Assembly (NCBI GenBank): GCA_963573315.1
Contig: OY752152.1
Span: 620,001-684,000, forward strand
Reading direction: 5' to 3'
Length of the DNA stretch: 64,000 bases
From: Entomortierella parvispora
Taxonomy: Eukaryota; Mortierellomycota; Mortierellomycetes; Mortierellales; Mortierellaceae
Below are positions 1 to 10,692 of this stretch, in pieces. Made by a program: the position numbers and the translations under genes. Under the pieces are notes generated by a model. That model was not told the DNA's origin. It saw only the letters and a program-made list of their open reading frames with translations, and did not search any database. How positions within the stretch are numbered: the first letter of the stretch is position 1; the number at the start of each line of letters is the position of its first letter.

Positions 1-1267
1 GCCTGTCCATCTTCGCGAGTTGAGCCATAACGACGCGCGATCCTTCCTCAGCCCCTGTTTCATCGTCTAGAAAAAAGAAAAGCCCCAAATCCCTCAGTTT
101 CGAACAGACCCATGGTCGTTTATCCACCAAGAGGTCCGAGGCATCAATGTACGGCGCTGCAAAACGTTCGAGATTCGGCATCTCGCAGAGAATCTGTTGA
201 ACGATTGTTCCAGAAACATCCCAACAGTCCTGGATATTCAAATCCCTCAGCTGGGTGAGGTATTGTCGATGCTCGAATCTCAAAACGTGCCAATAGTGCT
301 TATCGAAATCCGAGTCCTCGATATCGAGCTTGTTCAGTTGGGGTGTTGCTCCTAAAATTACCTTGAAGTCTCGAAGAGAAAACTCATGTCCACCAAGATC
401 AAGAGTTTCAAGGTTGTTGGGCGTCCAATGGCCGGACCGTACTGCATCCGCCAGAGAACCCGTCGACCAATCCCTAGAATTCGACCCGAATCCTTCTCTC
501 CAATGCAAACATTTCAACCCCGGACTGGCCAAGATCAGTTGCAGCATGGTCTGACTCGCAGGCTGAAGAGGCATATATAGGGCGAGGTATTCGAGTTTGG
601 TTTGTACAGAGAGGCTTTCTGGGTCGATTCCTTTCTCCATGCCCTGAGTCGTGTCATCTAGCCCCTCCTCATCATCCTCAAAGATGAAGGAGGCGGTGAG
701 GAAACGGAGGCGCGACCACAGATCAGTTAAAAGTCGTTTCGTGTTCCACTTTTGCGATGCAATTACTCCGAATGGTAATTTCAGTGTTTCTAGCTGACGA
801 CAGGAGTCCAAGATATCCAGAAACTCGTCTGAGAAAGTTATATCTGTGTCAGGAGACTCGAAGCGAATACTTTTCAGAGTGGAATGGTGTTGTTGGATGA
901 ACGCGGCTGCAAATTCGACCGTAATTTCTTGGTGGTAAAACTCCAACTTGGTCAAGTTCCTGCAGTAAAGTCCGTCCAGAAATGCAATCGATAGTTGTAT
1001 TGGATCGAATCGTTGGCTAAAGACCTGGATACTGACGATCAAGTCGGCGTGATTCTTCAGCTCGTCTGGGCCGATGCGATTCCCGTAATTTTTGGTGACA
1101 AAAATCTTACGCCACACGAAGGGCAAGAAGGTCCTGTGCCACTCGCGACAGACCCGAAGACAAACGATGAGCGTGTTCCTGTTAAGAAACCCGCGGAGAC
1201 TGATAAGAATCTCAGGCAGGGCCAAGGGATGCTCTCGCTGCGTTAACGGATCCTGAAGGCGCTGCAT
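1..1267 (-). CDS. F-box/LRR protein, 3' end cut by the window edge
   Basis: Reading the minus strand from the ATG at 1267, the frame stays open to base 1 with no stop, so about 422 residues are visible and the C-terminus lies outside the window. The N-terminus begins MQRLQDPLTQ and then has an F-box-like segment: LALPEIL, a stretch of hydrophobic positions, CLRVCREWH and FLPFVWRKIF. Irregular leucine-rich repeats follow (for example LKCLHW and LETLDLGG). This layout matches the large F-box/LRR family of Mortierella-type fungi, thought to be substrate receptors for SCF ubiquitin ligases; the substrate is unknown. No intron is needed. The MQR start resembles that of the F-box gene at 47163-49397. 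The family call is confident; the start is the first in-frame ATG. Confidence 0.85.
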   Translation of the reverse strand, partial: MQRLQDPLTQREHPLALPEILISLRGFLNRNTLIVCLRVCREWHRTFLPFVWRKIFVTKNYGNRIGPDELKNHADLIVSIQVFSQRFDPIQLSIAFLDGLYCRNLTKLEFYHQEITVEFAAAFIQQHHSTLKSIRFESPDTDITFSDEFLDILDSCRQLETLKLPFGVIASQKWNTKRLLTDLWSRLRFLTASFIFEDDEEGLDDTTQGMEKGIDPESLSVQTKLEYLALYMPLQPASQTMLQLILASPGLKCLHWREGFGSNSRDWSTGSLADAVRSGHWTPNNLETLDLGGHEFSLRDFKVILGATPQLNKLDIEDSDFDKHYWHVLRFEHRQYLTQLRDLNIQDCWDVSGTIVQQILCEMPNLERFAAPYIDASDLLVDKRPWVCSKLRDLGLFFFLDDETGAEEGSRVVMAQLAKMDR

Positions 1268-1480
1268 GTGACGGAGGGATGGAGTAATGGCATGGGAAGT
1301 GAGGGGCAACATTGGCCATTTCGTGCCAAAAAAAGCACCATTAAAATTTATTCAACATATCAATAGTCCATCACAACGCCGCTACAATTATTCGCGGTTC
1401 CTTGATTTGGACAGTCAAAAAGATCGAATTCGTTCTTTTTTCTTCCCATTCTCCATTCATAACCATCCTCCCTAAGCACC

Positions 1481-2685
1481 ATGACCGACGTGACCATCCC
1501 CGAAGATTACTTGCCGATCGTCGACGGCCTTCTCTGGAAGAAGATTCTCAAGGAGGGCTCTGGCGAATCCCCCGTCCCTCAGTCCAACGTCAATGGTAGC
1601 CACATTCATTCACTTGTCCTTTTCTCTTTTCTTGCTCCAGGAACAGGGATAGAGCACTAACCAATGATTGAACCTTTACTGTCGATCTAGTCCACTATGT
1701 TGGAACCATCTTCACTACCGGCGACAAGTTTGATTCTTCGCGCGATCGCTCTTCCCCTTTCACCTTCAAGCTCGGTGTTGGTAAGAGGAGCACTGAACAA
1801 GGAAAATCAATCTACAGTTCAAATTCGACGATCAATTGCTAATAATAACCATTCAACTCCTTCTGTAGGCCAGGTTATCAAGGGATGGGACCAGGGAGTC
1901 ATTACCATGAAGATTGGCGAATTGGCTGAGCTCGTCTGTGCACCCGAGTATGGTACGAGATAATTCAACTTTTGATGGCGGATGGAGACCCTTGGATCAT
2001 CCAACTGACTTTACCTCTCTTTGATTATCGCAAACCAGGTTACGGCGCCAGTGGATCCCCACCCAAGATTCCCGGTAACTCTTACCTCAAGTTTGAGGTT
2101 GAGTTACTCAGCTTCCAAGAGGTACATCTATCCTACCTGGTTCCAATGGCTTTGCCATTCCTTTTGAAATTGGTACCTAATGCTTTACTTTTTCTTCCTC
2201 TTTAGTCTGCTGATTCCCCTAAGGCCAAGCTCGAATTGGGCGCCAAGAAGAAGGACCAAGGAAACGCCGCATTCAAGGAGGGTGACAACGCTGCTGCCGT
2301 TCAGGCCTACAAGGCTGGTGCCGACACTCTCAAGGACACCCGTGGTTTCACCCCTGAGCAACTCTCGGCCGCCAGCCCCTTGCGCGTGGCCTTGCTCTCG
2401 AACTTGGCCGCCGCTTCTTTGAAGTTGAACGACCACAATGAGGCCATGGAGGCCTGCTTGGCTGCATTGGACATCCAGGAGGATAATGTCAAGGTCGTCT
2501 ATCGATTGGCCCAGGCTTACTTGGGATTGAGCGAGTTTGACGATGCCAAGAAGACTGCCCAGCGTGGTCTTGAGATTGCTCCCGAGGGTGACACCACTTT
2601 CGCGAGCTTGCTGACAGTCATCCAAAGAAAGCGTACTGCTTACAAAGAGAAGCAAAAGGCCACCTACAGCAAGATGTTTAGCTGA
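1481..2685 (+). CDS. FKBP-type peptidyl-prolyl isomerase with C-terminal TPR repeats
   Basis: Five exons (1481-1595, 1691-1780, 1869-1952, 2039-2121, 2206-2685) join to 283 residues. Residues about 15-115 form one FKBP domain: VHYVGT, DKFDSSRDR, the core GQVIKGWDQGV, then PEYGYGASG and a final FEVELLSF strand. Residues about 125-270 form TPR helices (QGNAAFKEGD, LSNLAAASLKL, VYRLAQAYLGL). This FKBP-TPR order is that of Hsp90-binding immunophilins such as FKBP4/5/6, which isomerise X-Pro bonds and dock on Hsp90 or Hsp70 through the TPR. There is one FKBP domain rather than two, so this is a short form. Cytosolic action is inferred from the absence of a signal peptide. All junctions are GT-AG and keep frame. 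Confidence 0.93.
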
Positions 2686-2842
2686 ACGTGATAGAGCTTT
2701 GTTCCATTGATATTATTAAAGATAAAATAACGGAATCCCCCGGTTTATTAGTATGTACATGTTGCAGGGTCCAGGGGTTTCCGATCAGAGCATGACACTA
2801 AATGGAAAAAGGGTGACAATGAGACACTCTCTGTCAGACCAC

Positions 2843-4953
2843 CTACTGCGTCCAAGCGACGTATATGCAATACAATAGCAGCACAGCAAAGAATCTGTAC
2901 CATTCCTGATCCTCCGTGGCTTGGGCGCTACCGCCATTGCTGTTGTTTACTACCCTACTACTGCTGCTGCTGCTAGCTTGGTTATTGTCGGACGCCTGTA
3001 GATTGGGAGTTGCAGAAGTTGTAGAAATCGACCCTGGCTCTGATGTGCCCAACGTCCCAGCAGTTAACGTTGCCGCTGCCGGCGACTGTGCTCCAACTTC
3101 CAGGATGGAAGGGTCCGAGACGGGTTGGAAATGGCGTACGGCTCTTGATCGCCGTTTAAATGGGTTAACGGTCATACTGGGATTGACTCCCAATGATCGA
3201 AACCATGAAGAGGTCGTGGTAGGATAGTACTCCTCGCCTCTGTCATTCGCTTCTTCATTGACAACTGCCCAGTCGGTTGTTTTGTTCAACAGGTCCATGC
3301 TGCGTTCAGGGTCATCCACGTTTACCAGGCGGACATAATCTACCTTCAAACCCGATTTCCAGCTGAATATCAAGAAAAAGGGAATCGTTAGGATCTTAAT
3401 CCCTCCGCCGTTAGTCCTCATTGCTTCCTCTAGAACAGTTCAGCTTTTTTTCCCTTACCCAGCATGATTACGGATCTGAACAAAGACACCACTGTAGCCA
3501 TCTTTGATAATCAATTCTCCTGGCAACTCCATGGTGAACAAGCCCCTAAACAATCTCTTGAAGGGCTGTCGATCCGTATTCATAATCAGCGAATCTGTCT
3601 GTTGCGTAAATTCTTGGATATCCTTGGGTTTGAACAGAAGAGCATTCGGTGCAGCCTCAAGTTCTGTGGTGTTGTCCTGTTATATCAGAGTACGGGATGC
3701 GAGTTGGTCATTAACAGATGTTTACATGATTCCTTCTTGTACACTTCGTAGTTCAAGCAAAAAACCCAGCTTCTCATCGACTCTTTAAATAGCTCCATTC
3801 AATTATGCTTACCTTGTGTTGATCAAACAAGACGACCCTGAAATCTGTATTTACTACAGGTGCTTCGCTCGCAAGACCAAGTCTCCATTGGACTTTGTAG
3901 CGACCAGGAGGGACGCCACGAAAAAGGGTTTCAACAACCATCCACCAGACCGAATTAAGCTTGGCCAACTTCCCAAAAGAGCTGGCCTCGCTATCCACCA
4001 TCTCCCAGTATCGAGTACCCATGTGGGCAATCGACATGGATTGTGCCGGGATTGTCAGCTTCCCTGGAGGTAGAAAAAATATATCGTCAGCACACTCCAC
4101 ATATCACACTAAAAGGGGCAAAGGATACTGGACCATGGGATGCAAATGCACAAACACAGATCTACTGCTTCTTCTACTGCTCTTGGGGCAGGTGAAAGGG
4201 ACAAAATTCGAGCATCCCCCTGCACAGCCATCTCATTTCCCACGATTCAATCTCGGGCGTCATCCAATGGTGTTCTTTCACCGCAGCTCAGAAAAAAAAA
4301 AAAAAAAAAAAAAAAAGGACACAAAGATGCTTACACCATTGCTTGTACAGGCTGACCAGGAACTCTTTGGAGGCAGCGCTTGTCTTCCGAATATCGAATT
4401 GTTTGCCTTTTCCTTTTAGTTCAGCTTTGTCGGAACTATCTCGGTCGCCCTCTTCCATGTCATGATGATCGCTACCACTGTCCTCGGAATGGTTGGACGA
4501 TAGATAGCCGTCTTCCAAACGGGGCGACGAGGATGTTGAAGTAGAGGTCGAGTGGCTAGGGGATCCAAGATGGCCAGGAGTGGAGGTGGAAACAGGAGAC
4601 GTAGGTGAGGAAGTCGAGGTAGGCGAGGGAGACGATGCTTTGGGAACGAGCTCGAGTTCTTTCAGCTTGCTTGTCAAGAAGGACTGCCCAAAACGGATCA
4701 AGAATCGTCTGTGCCAGATATAGTGGGTATCTAGTGAATCGTGTATGGACCGGCAAGTCTGGATGAACCGAGAAAAGTCTCTGCACTCGAGACAGAGAGC
4801 CAGTTCCATGAGGACCTCGATGGGCAGGTCGAGGAGTCGACGCGGTGGTTCTTCAGAGACGAGGGTTGGCGTGTCTTGAACTGCCGGGGTTGTGTCCAAA
4901 CTGATGGCGGGGGTGGACTCTGAAATGGGGCTGTCATTCGGTGGCAGTGTCAT
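2843..4953 (-). CDS. F-box protein with PP2-like domain and C-terminal tail anchor
   Basis: Four exons on the minus strand (4953-4335, 4063-3813, 3676-3459, 3362-2843) give 535 residues. Residues about 40-85 are an F-box (LLDLPIEVL, FIQTCRSIH, IWHRRFLIRFG). Residues about 90-200 are a Ser/Thr/Pro and acidic linker. Residues about 205-375 match the phloem-protein-2 (PP2) fold of plant F-box/PP2 proteins: LTIPAQSMSIA, RYWEMVD, SSFGKLAKLNSVWWMVV, PPGRYKVQWRL and a closing KSGLKVDYVRL. The last about 18 residues (YRFFAVLLLYCIYVAW) form one hydrophobic helix that ends almost at the stop, as in tail-anchored proteins. I infer a membrane-tethered SCF receptor that may bind glycans, since several plant PP2 proteins are lectins. 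The start is the first ATG after a 26-base G run. The gene shares a 673 bp promoter with ornithine carbamoyltransferase. Confidence 0.85.
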
Positions 4954-5626
4954 TGGAGGGATGTGCTTTGTGGATGTCTTTGCTTGTTCTTTTGCTAAGG
5001 GGGGGGGGGGGGGGGGGGGGGGGGTGAGGAGTGGGTAGTAATGAGAAGAGAGAAGAGGAAGAGCAAGCAGGAAGAAGGAGGGAAGAGAGGTTTTTTTGTG
5101 TTCTCTCTTTTGCTTTGTTTCCTTTGCTACACAAAGCAAAGCTCGCTTGTTTCCCCACACGCACCGCACACACCACACACACGCATACACGCACACATGC
5201 ACACACGCACCGCACACTGCACCTGCCAAGAAAAAAAAAAGGAGAACACAGAAACCTGCCTTCTTGCCTTCCTGCCTGCCTGCCTTCTTTCCTGCCTTGG
5301 CAAGTTGGCACAGCTGGCGGAGTGCGGGACTGCGGGTCCGCGGGAGTGCACGTGCGCTGCCTTCACGTGACTTACGCTCCTTTCCTTTCCTGCCGGGCAG
5401 TAGCACTGACAGTGACAGAGGCGGACACAGCGTGAGTCGAATTTCATGCTTCATCCATCTTCAAAGAACAAAGACGTACAAAAAGGGTCGCCTGTCGCCC
5501 TCTCCTCTCCTCCCTCTCTCTTCACTCATTCTCTCCTTCTCCTTGCTCTCTTTCTTTCTTTCCTGCCCTACCCTACCCTACCCTACCCTACCCTACACCA
5601 CTACACTACGCACCTCTTCTATCCTG
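4954..5626. promoter_or_regulatory. Bidirectional promoter region with simple repeats
   Basis: The 673 bp between two divergent start codons hold a perfect run of 26 G (4999-5024), a CA-rich block of ACAC/GCAC repeats (about 5155-5225), CCTGCC/TGCCTT repeats (about 5255-5300), and six perfect CCCTA units (5566-5595) ending 31 bp before the ornithine carbamoyltransferase ATG. I cannot place a TATA box with confidence. The repeats lie in promoter or 5' UTR sequence. Confidence 0.6.
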
Positions 5627-6978
5627 ATGCTGCTGCAATCCCTGATCCGTCGTACCGCTACCGCCGTCGTAGCTCCCTCCCCGGCCCTTGTCGCCGTCCC
5701 TGCCTCCCAATCCTTCTTCCACCTCTCTGCTCATCAGCAAAAGCAACAGAAAACCTACTCCACAGCTGATGTGCCAACTGTCTCAGGCGTACCCCATCTC
5801 CTCACCGACAATGACCTCTCTCCTCAACAACTCTCCAACCTGATCCAAACCGCGTGTCGCTTCAAGCACCAGGTCAAAGTCCTGAACAAACCCAGTGAAG
5901 CCCCCCTCGCAGGAAAGACCATGGCCCTGATGTTTTCAAAGCGATCAACCCGTACCCGCGTCGCTACCGAAACATCCGTTGCTTATCTTGGTAAGAAAGA
6001 AATAAGGGAAGGGAAATACTGGAGAACTGAAAGGAGAATCCTCTCTTTGTCCGAAATCTAACAGCGAGATCTGGATTTTTAGGTGGACATGCCATGTTTT
6101 TGGGGTCGCAGGATATTCAGTTGGGCGTGAACGAGTCTTTGTTGGATACTAGCAAAGTCGTTTCCAGTATGGTAAACGGCATTATGGCCCGCGTGGGATC
6201 GCATTCCGAGATTGAGGTACGATTTTTTTTATCCCCGAGCGCGCGAGAGACCGGGGAGGAGAGCCACTGATAAGATTTGAAAAATGGTCATAATGAATCT
6301 AATCTTTTTTGCTCTTTCTTTCTTTCTTTCTGCTAGACCCTTGCAAAGTACTCGACAGTGCCGATTATCAATGCACTCTCGGATTTATACCACCCAACAC
6401 AGATCCTGGCCGATCTGATGACCTTGCATGAACTCTACACCCCAAAAGGACAGGAACCTCATCTGACAGCACCGACAAAGACTCTCAAGAACCTGCGTCT
6501 TGCATGGGTGGGCGATGGTAACAACATCTTGCACTCGTTGATGCTTCAGTTGCCCAAGGTCGGAATGCACATCACGATGGCCACCCCCAAGGGTTATGAA
6601 GTCAATGCCGGGATCTTGAAACAGGCTCAGAAAAACGCAAAGGCTGCTGGGACAGACTTGAGCGTCTTCCACGATCCAAAGGACGCGATCCGGGATGCAG
6701 ATATTATTGTCACGGATACATGGATCAGCATGGGACAGGAAGAAGAAAAGAAACAGCGTCTCAAGGCCTTCGAGGGTTACCAACTGACCACAGATCTGAT
6801 CGAGTCTAGCGGGGCCAAGAAGGATTGGAAGTTTTTGCACTGCTTGCCCCGTAAACAGGAAGAGGTCACAGACGATGTCTTTTATTCGCCTCGTTCACAT
6901 GTCTTCCAAGAGGCCGAGAACCGAAAGTGGACCATCTTGGCCTGTATCGATCAACTGCTTGTCAAAAAGGGATTCTAA
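5627..6978 (+). CDS. ARG3: Ornithine carbamoyltransferase, mitochondrial
   Basis: Three exons (5627-5990, 6083-6216, 6337-6978) encode 379 residues. The enzyme joins carbamoyl phosphate and ornithine to make citrulline in arginine synthesis. The first about 45 residues ([14 protein letters not shown]...) are rich in Arg, Ser and Ala and lack acidic residues, as expected for a mitochondrial presequence. Diagnostic sites are the carbamoyl-phosphate loop STRTR (107-111), HPTQ (185-188), the DTWISMGQE ornithine-binding stretch, and HCLPRK (334-339) with the catalytic Cys. The C-terminal [11 protein letters not shown] is typical of the family. Length is normal for fungal OTCase. The first in-frame ATG after the CCCTA tract was chosen. 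Yeast calls it ARG3; Aspergillus argB. Confidence 0.96.
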
Positions 6979-7082
6979 AAAAAATCCTCCATAATAAAAA
7001 TCTTCCTCCATCCACTTTTACGCTGGCTCCACACGGGATATCAATTGGGTTTTTGCTTTTATCCTCTTTCTTGCTTCGGCTT

Positions 7083-7697
7083 TCACCTGCAATCCCCAGG
7101 ACATGTCAGTGTGACACTGGCAATGGACATGTCTCCATCATCCCAGTTGGCGCCTGCAAAGTCCACGGCAAAGCCACGGGACTTTTGATATCCAATCCAG
7201 CAGTTTCCGTTACGGCCCCCTCCTTGCTTCTCTTCTGGTTCTCCCAATGCCAACACGATCTCGTGTGCCTTTTTCGACATGTCCATTTCCACCACCACGG
7301 CCACAGGTGCACCACCTGTCGTCTCCGTTGATCCTGTGGACGGGACTAGTGTGGACATTTCCGTGACAGTAGTGGGAGTAGGGAGGAAGAAGGCGGTGGG
7401 GAAGGTTGAAAACTGGTCTGCGGGGCTTTTGTAGAGGTGAATGGCAACAAGGGTCAACTTGGTTGGGTCAAGGACTTGCTGGCCAAATGTGTATTGCGCT
7501 GGGACCAGAGGCTGGGATGGCTCAAAGTTGAGAGAGATACCGAGAGACTTGTACGAGTGGTATACGGCATCTCTGTAGATTTTGACAATGGGAGATGGAA
7601 CAACTTGAGCGGGATGTGATCGGGCACATAGCTGTGCGAGAAGAGATTCAATGGCTGGAGACCCAGGCCGTTGGCCGATGAGAGGATGCAGGTCCAT
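7083..7697 (-). CDS. Conserved-looking protein of unknown function
   Basis: The minus strand from the ATG at 7697 is open for 204 residues. I do not recognise the family. The protein is mixed in composition, has no clear signal peptide or membrane helix, and contains a proline/threonine-rich middle (FFLPTPTTVTEM, STGSTETTGGAP). Its last third has aromatic and glycine residues (GNCWIGYQKSRGFAVDFAGANWDDGD) that look like a folded domain. The reading frame stays open upstream of the ATG but without another ATG, so an unseen 5' exon is possible. It is tail-to-tail with ornithine carbamoyltransferase (stop codons 104 bp apart). Confidence 0.6.
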   Translation of the reverse strand: MDLHPLIGQRPGSPAIESLLAQLCARSHPAQVVPSPIVKIYRDAVYHSYKSLGISLNFEPSQPLVPAQYTFGQQVLDPTKLTLVAIHLYKSPADQFSTFPTAFFLPTPTTVTEMSTLVPSTGSTETTGGAPVAVVVEMDMSKKAHEIVLALGEPEEKQGGGRNGNCWIGYQKSRGFAVDFAGANWDDGDMSIASVTLTCPGDCR

Positions 7698-7915
7698 TGA
7701 TGGGAAGCGTGAAATGAGAGAGAGTTGGTTGATCAGATTGCAAGGAGTCTTGACATTGGTGGCAAATCGAGGCCACACCAAGACCAGAACCCAGAACCCC
7801 GCTGATCAATTTGCTTCATTGTTCTTTGAAGACCCTTGTTCAAAAATAAAGTGGTTGAAGTCCTCAGAGAGGTAGTTTTATCATTCTGTCCGCTAACCCA
7901 CAATCCAAATCATCT

Positions 7916-9969
7916 TTACGAGCGGTGACGATCCCGACCAAAACTACTCAAAAAGTTCGACACGTTCGAGCGCGTGTTCTCAAACAGCTGGTCACCACGT
8001 CCTCCACCACCACGTCCTCCACTGCTACGTCCACCAAGACGCAGGCCGAATGGTGGTCCACCTACGTCCTCTGGTCCATCCGAAGGTCCACCATGGGGGC
8101 CAACGCCTTTCTCTGATGCGGGGCCTTTGACAACCAATCCATGATTGATCATCTGGACACGGAGAAGCAATGCCTTCGAGTCTTTCTCATACTCCTGTCC
8201 CATGGCTGTTGAGCGCTCAAAGATAGCGGAGCGCTTGTTAGTCTGCTTAGCCCACAAGATCTTTTGCTGAGAGTCAATCCGAGCCTCAATTTGTCCTGCA
8301 ACAATCAAAGAGACCAATTCTTGCTCCAGTACTGGCACAGTTGTCGCAAAACTCTTGGCCATCTTTGTCAAATCCACAGTCAAGAAAGGACTCGTGAACT
8401 GAACCAACGCCTTTTTGCGAATGTTGGTATACAACGCCTCAATGTGAGAGTGGAGATGGATGTCCAGCAAATAGTCATTCTAGCGCACAGAGTGGGTTTG
8501 TTATTGTCATGACCAAAAACAACAGGCGTAACACAGTTCAGCCATCGATACAGATACATACACGCCACTTGTCCATGATATCAAGGCAGACAGCATAGTT
8601 CGAGTTGTAGAATCCTTGGATAAGGTCACGGATATGAGGCTCAAGCTCCAAGTATTGGCGAAATCCCACATTGTCAATCACCATCCGCTTCAACTCTGGA
8701 CGACTGAAGCTAGCCAGAGCACAGAGACCTCCATAGACTGCAATATCATTTCCAGAGATGACATCGCCATACTGGTTTGACACTAACTCCTCGCCGATGG
8801 TCAAGAATTCCCTTGCTGCCTGGTTATATTTTCTCAAATCCATATGGGACAGACCAGCAGCGACCTTCAGCTTGGCCTTTGTCAACTCCTTGTCCTGAGT
8901 AACCTCGGGTGTAGACTCGCCTTTGACAACGTAGGTCAACACGTGTGTAAAGTTTCCAAGTTCGATGCTGACCTGTGATAGTCAAAAGAAAGTGAAAAGT
9001 TAGAACAACAAAGAAAAAAAACTATACCTCCATAGACTTTTTCATTCAATAATTCCAGTATCAAGTTACCTTGATGACATTCATGCAAAGCTCGATAATG
9101 TGCTTGGATGTTGTGCAGTAGTCTCTGGTGCGTGCATAGCAGCGATGTGCGCTCGTCAAGTCTCCGCATGCATAGTAATGGTTTCCAAGCTCAATGTTTC
9201 CCATCTAATTCATTAATTGGAGGAAGCCCCGATGTTAATAAGACCTTCATTCGTTTGTATAAAAGATTCCAAGATATTCATCCAAATACATACGCGGATG
9301 CTCTCCTTGATAGAATTCCTCTTGTAGTTCTTGAGCTCACCCTCAAGCAAGTCTGTCTGTTGCTTGACCTTCTGCATCTGCATGTCAGCCCAGGCGCGGT
9401 CGACAGTCAAGAGCTCAGGACTGACATTGGCAGCCGCGGGTCCTCCAAACTTGACCGCGTCGTTTAACTTCTTGACCAAGTTCATATAACGCCCTACCTC
9501 CAAAGTTGAGGTGGCCTTGAGCTCTGCAATTGCCAACTTCAGAGCATCAATCTGTAGAGATGGACATCTGGTGGCGATAAACTCCAGACGGTTAATCTTT
9601 GTGTGGCCTGTACATATCCAAAAAAAATAAAAAATAAAATGAAACGCGTTAGTCTTTGCCTCTTTCCGCCGGTCATCGCTTATGGATAACGTCACGCAAG
9701 AGCAATGGTGATGCAGTACCCTTATATGCAGCGATGTAGGCATCCAAGTCCAGGTTGTTGGGCGCGTCGACCTCGACAACCTTGAAGAATCGCTTTCGCT
9801 TTGAATTGCCATTGTCCTCATTTCCCTCGTCCGCAGGGGTCAGGTCTGCGCCATCTCCCCCCATGGTGGCATTTGACAGGGAGGATGGCGTGCCTGCGGC
9901 ATTCTGCTCCGAGTTAGCACCGTACATGTCACTGTCGAACGGGTCGTGGATATCGGCGGCGGTGTCCAT
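7916..9969 (-). CDS. CSN1: COP9 signalosome subunit 1 (CSN1/GPS1)
   Basis: Five minus-strand exons (9969-9720, 9607-9294, 9204-9070, 8972-8562, 8479-7916) give 557 residues. The signalosome removes NEDD8 from cullins and so controls SCF and other cullin ligases. The match to CSN1 runs the length of the protein: LDLDAYIAAYKG and KINRLEFIATRCP, then LKNYKRNSIKESIR directly before a helical-repeat segment with NHYYACGDLTSAHRCYARTR, and a PCI domain (residues about 370-470) with TSPFLTVDLTKMAKSF and EARIDSQQKILWA. The related proteasome subunit Rpn7 lacks the NSIKES stretch. The tail is Gly/Arg-rich. The frame is open upstream of 9969, with an in-frame ATG near 10221, but that stretch looks like 5' UTR, so MDTAADIHD was taken as the start. 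Confidence 0.92.
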
Positions 9970-10692
9970 TGTTATTCCAGATTGCGCGTGGACTAGTTTT
10001 GCTCCAAATGTGAGCGTACGTTGGGGTGATTGATGCTGGGTTGGATTCAGGGATGGTCCGGAATTGTAATCACAGTTGGCTCCTGTCGAGGCAAAGTGCG
10101 TGCTCTTCTGCAGGTTCCTGATGCGAGAGAGGAAGAAGGGTGAGGTGGAGCAATAAGAACAAGCGGTGGCGAGGTGAAAATGGGAAAAGGCGCAGTCTGG
10201 GCATTCATGCAGTGCCTCCATCCCCTCGGTCTCGCTCACATTGCGCGTGGCGTGGGATCAGGAGTCACGTGAGAGTTGCGCGTCTCTTTTTTATTTCGGC
10301 GAACCGGACGTAATAATACACGCGCCTGAGCTGTGCATCCCTGTTCCCGCTAGACTTCTAATCGAGTTCGGCCATAACGATAAGCGAGGCAATAGTTGAC
10401 AGAGCAGAACAGAATTTCAGATTCACTCCCTCACCAGGATCCTTCTTTCCTGGAGATCTCAAATCCTTGCTTTCATTTTACCGCGTTGAGGAGCAGATGA
10501 TATCGGATCCATACCGTTCGCCACCGGTACTTATTACAACTGAATCCGCTCCACGCTTTTCTCTGACAGAGATACAACTATAAGTATGATCTACTTCTTT
10601 TTGGCTGCTCCTTATCGCCACCTGATTTTCTCTTTTACTCTTCTTCCTCCTCCTCCTCCTCCTCCTCCTCCTCCTTTGCCCTCTCGTTACAA
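9970..10692. promoter_or_regulatory. Divergent promoter between CSN1 and the KRE9-like gene
   Basis: 723 bp between two divergent start codons. The right-hand end has a (CCT)n run of about 11 units (about 10641-10674), ending 18 bp before the ATG of the next gene and therefore probably in its 5' UTR. I see no other clear element. Confidence 0.5.

Noticed and set aside
2185..2655. 156-residue minus-strand frame opposite the FKBP-TPR exon
   Set aside because: Antisense of a conserved TPR exon with no protein-like motif or promoter.
5031..5447. Several frames through the CA-rich and TGCC-rich repeats
   Set aside because: Simple-sequence promoter DNA gives open frames without stops; the translated text is repetitive and the OTC start is clear at 5627.
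5566..5595. Telomere end or telomeric insertion
   Set aside because: The unit is CCCTA, not CCCTAA, there are only six, and single-copy genes continue on both sides.
9970..10239. N-terminal extension of CSN1 with several Cys (possible zinc site)
   Set aside because: The extension begins with GTG or a late ATG, and CSN1 proteins align from MDTAADI onward; it is more likely 5' UTR.
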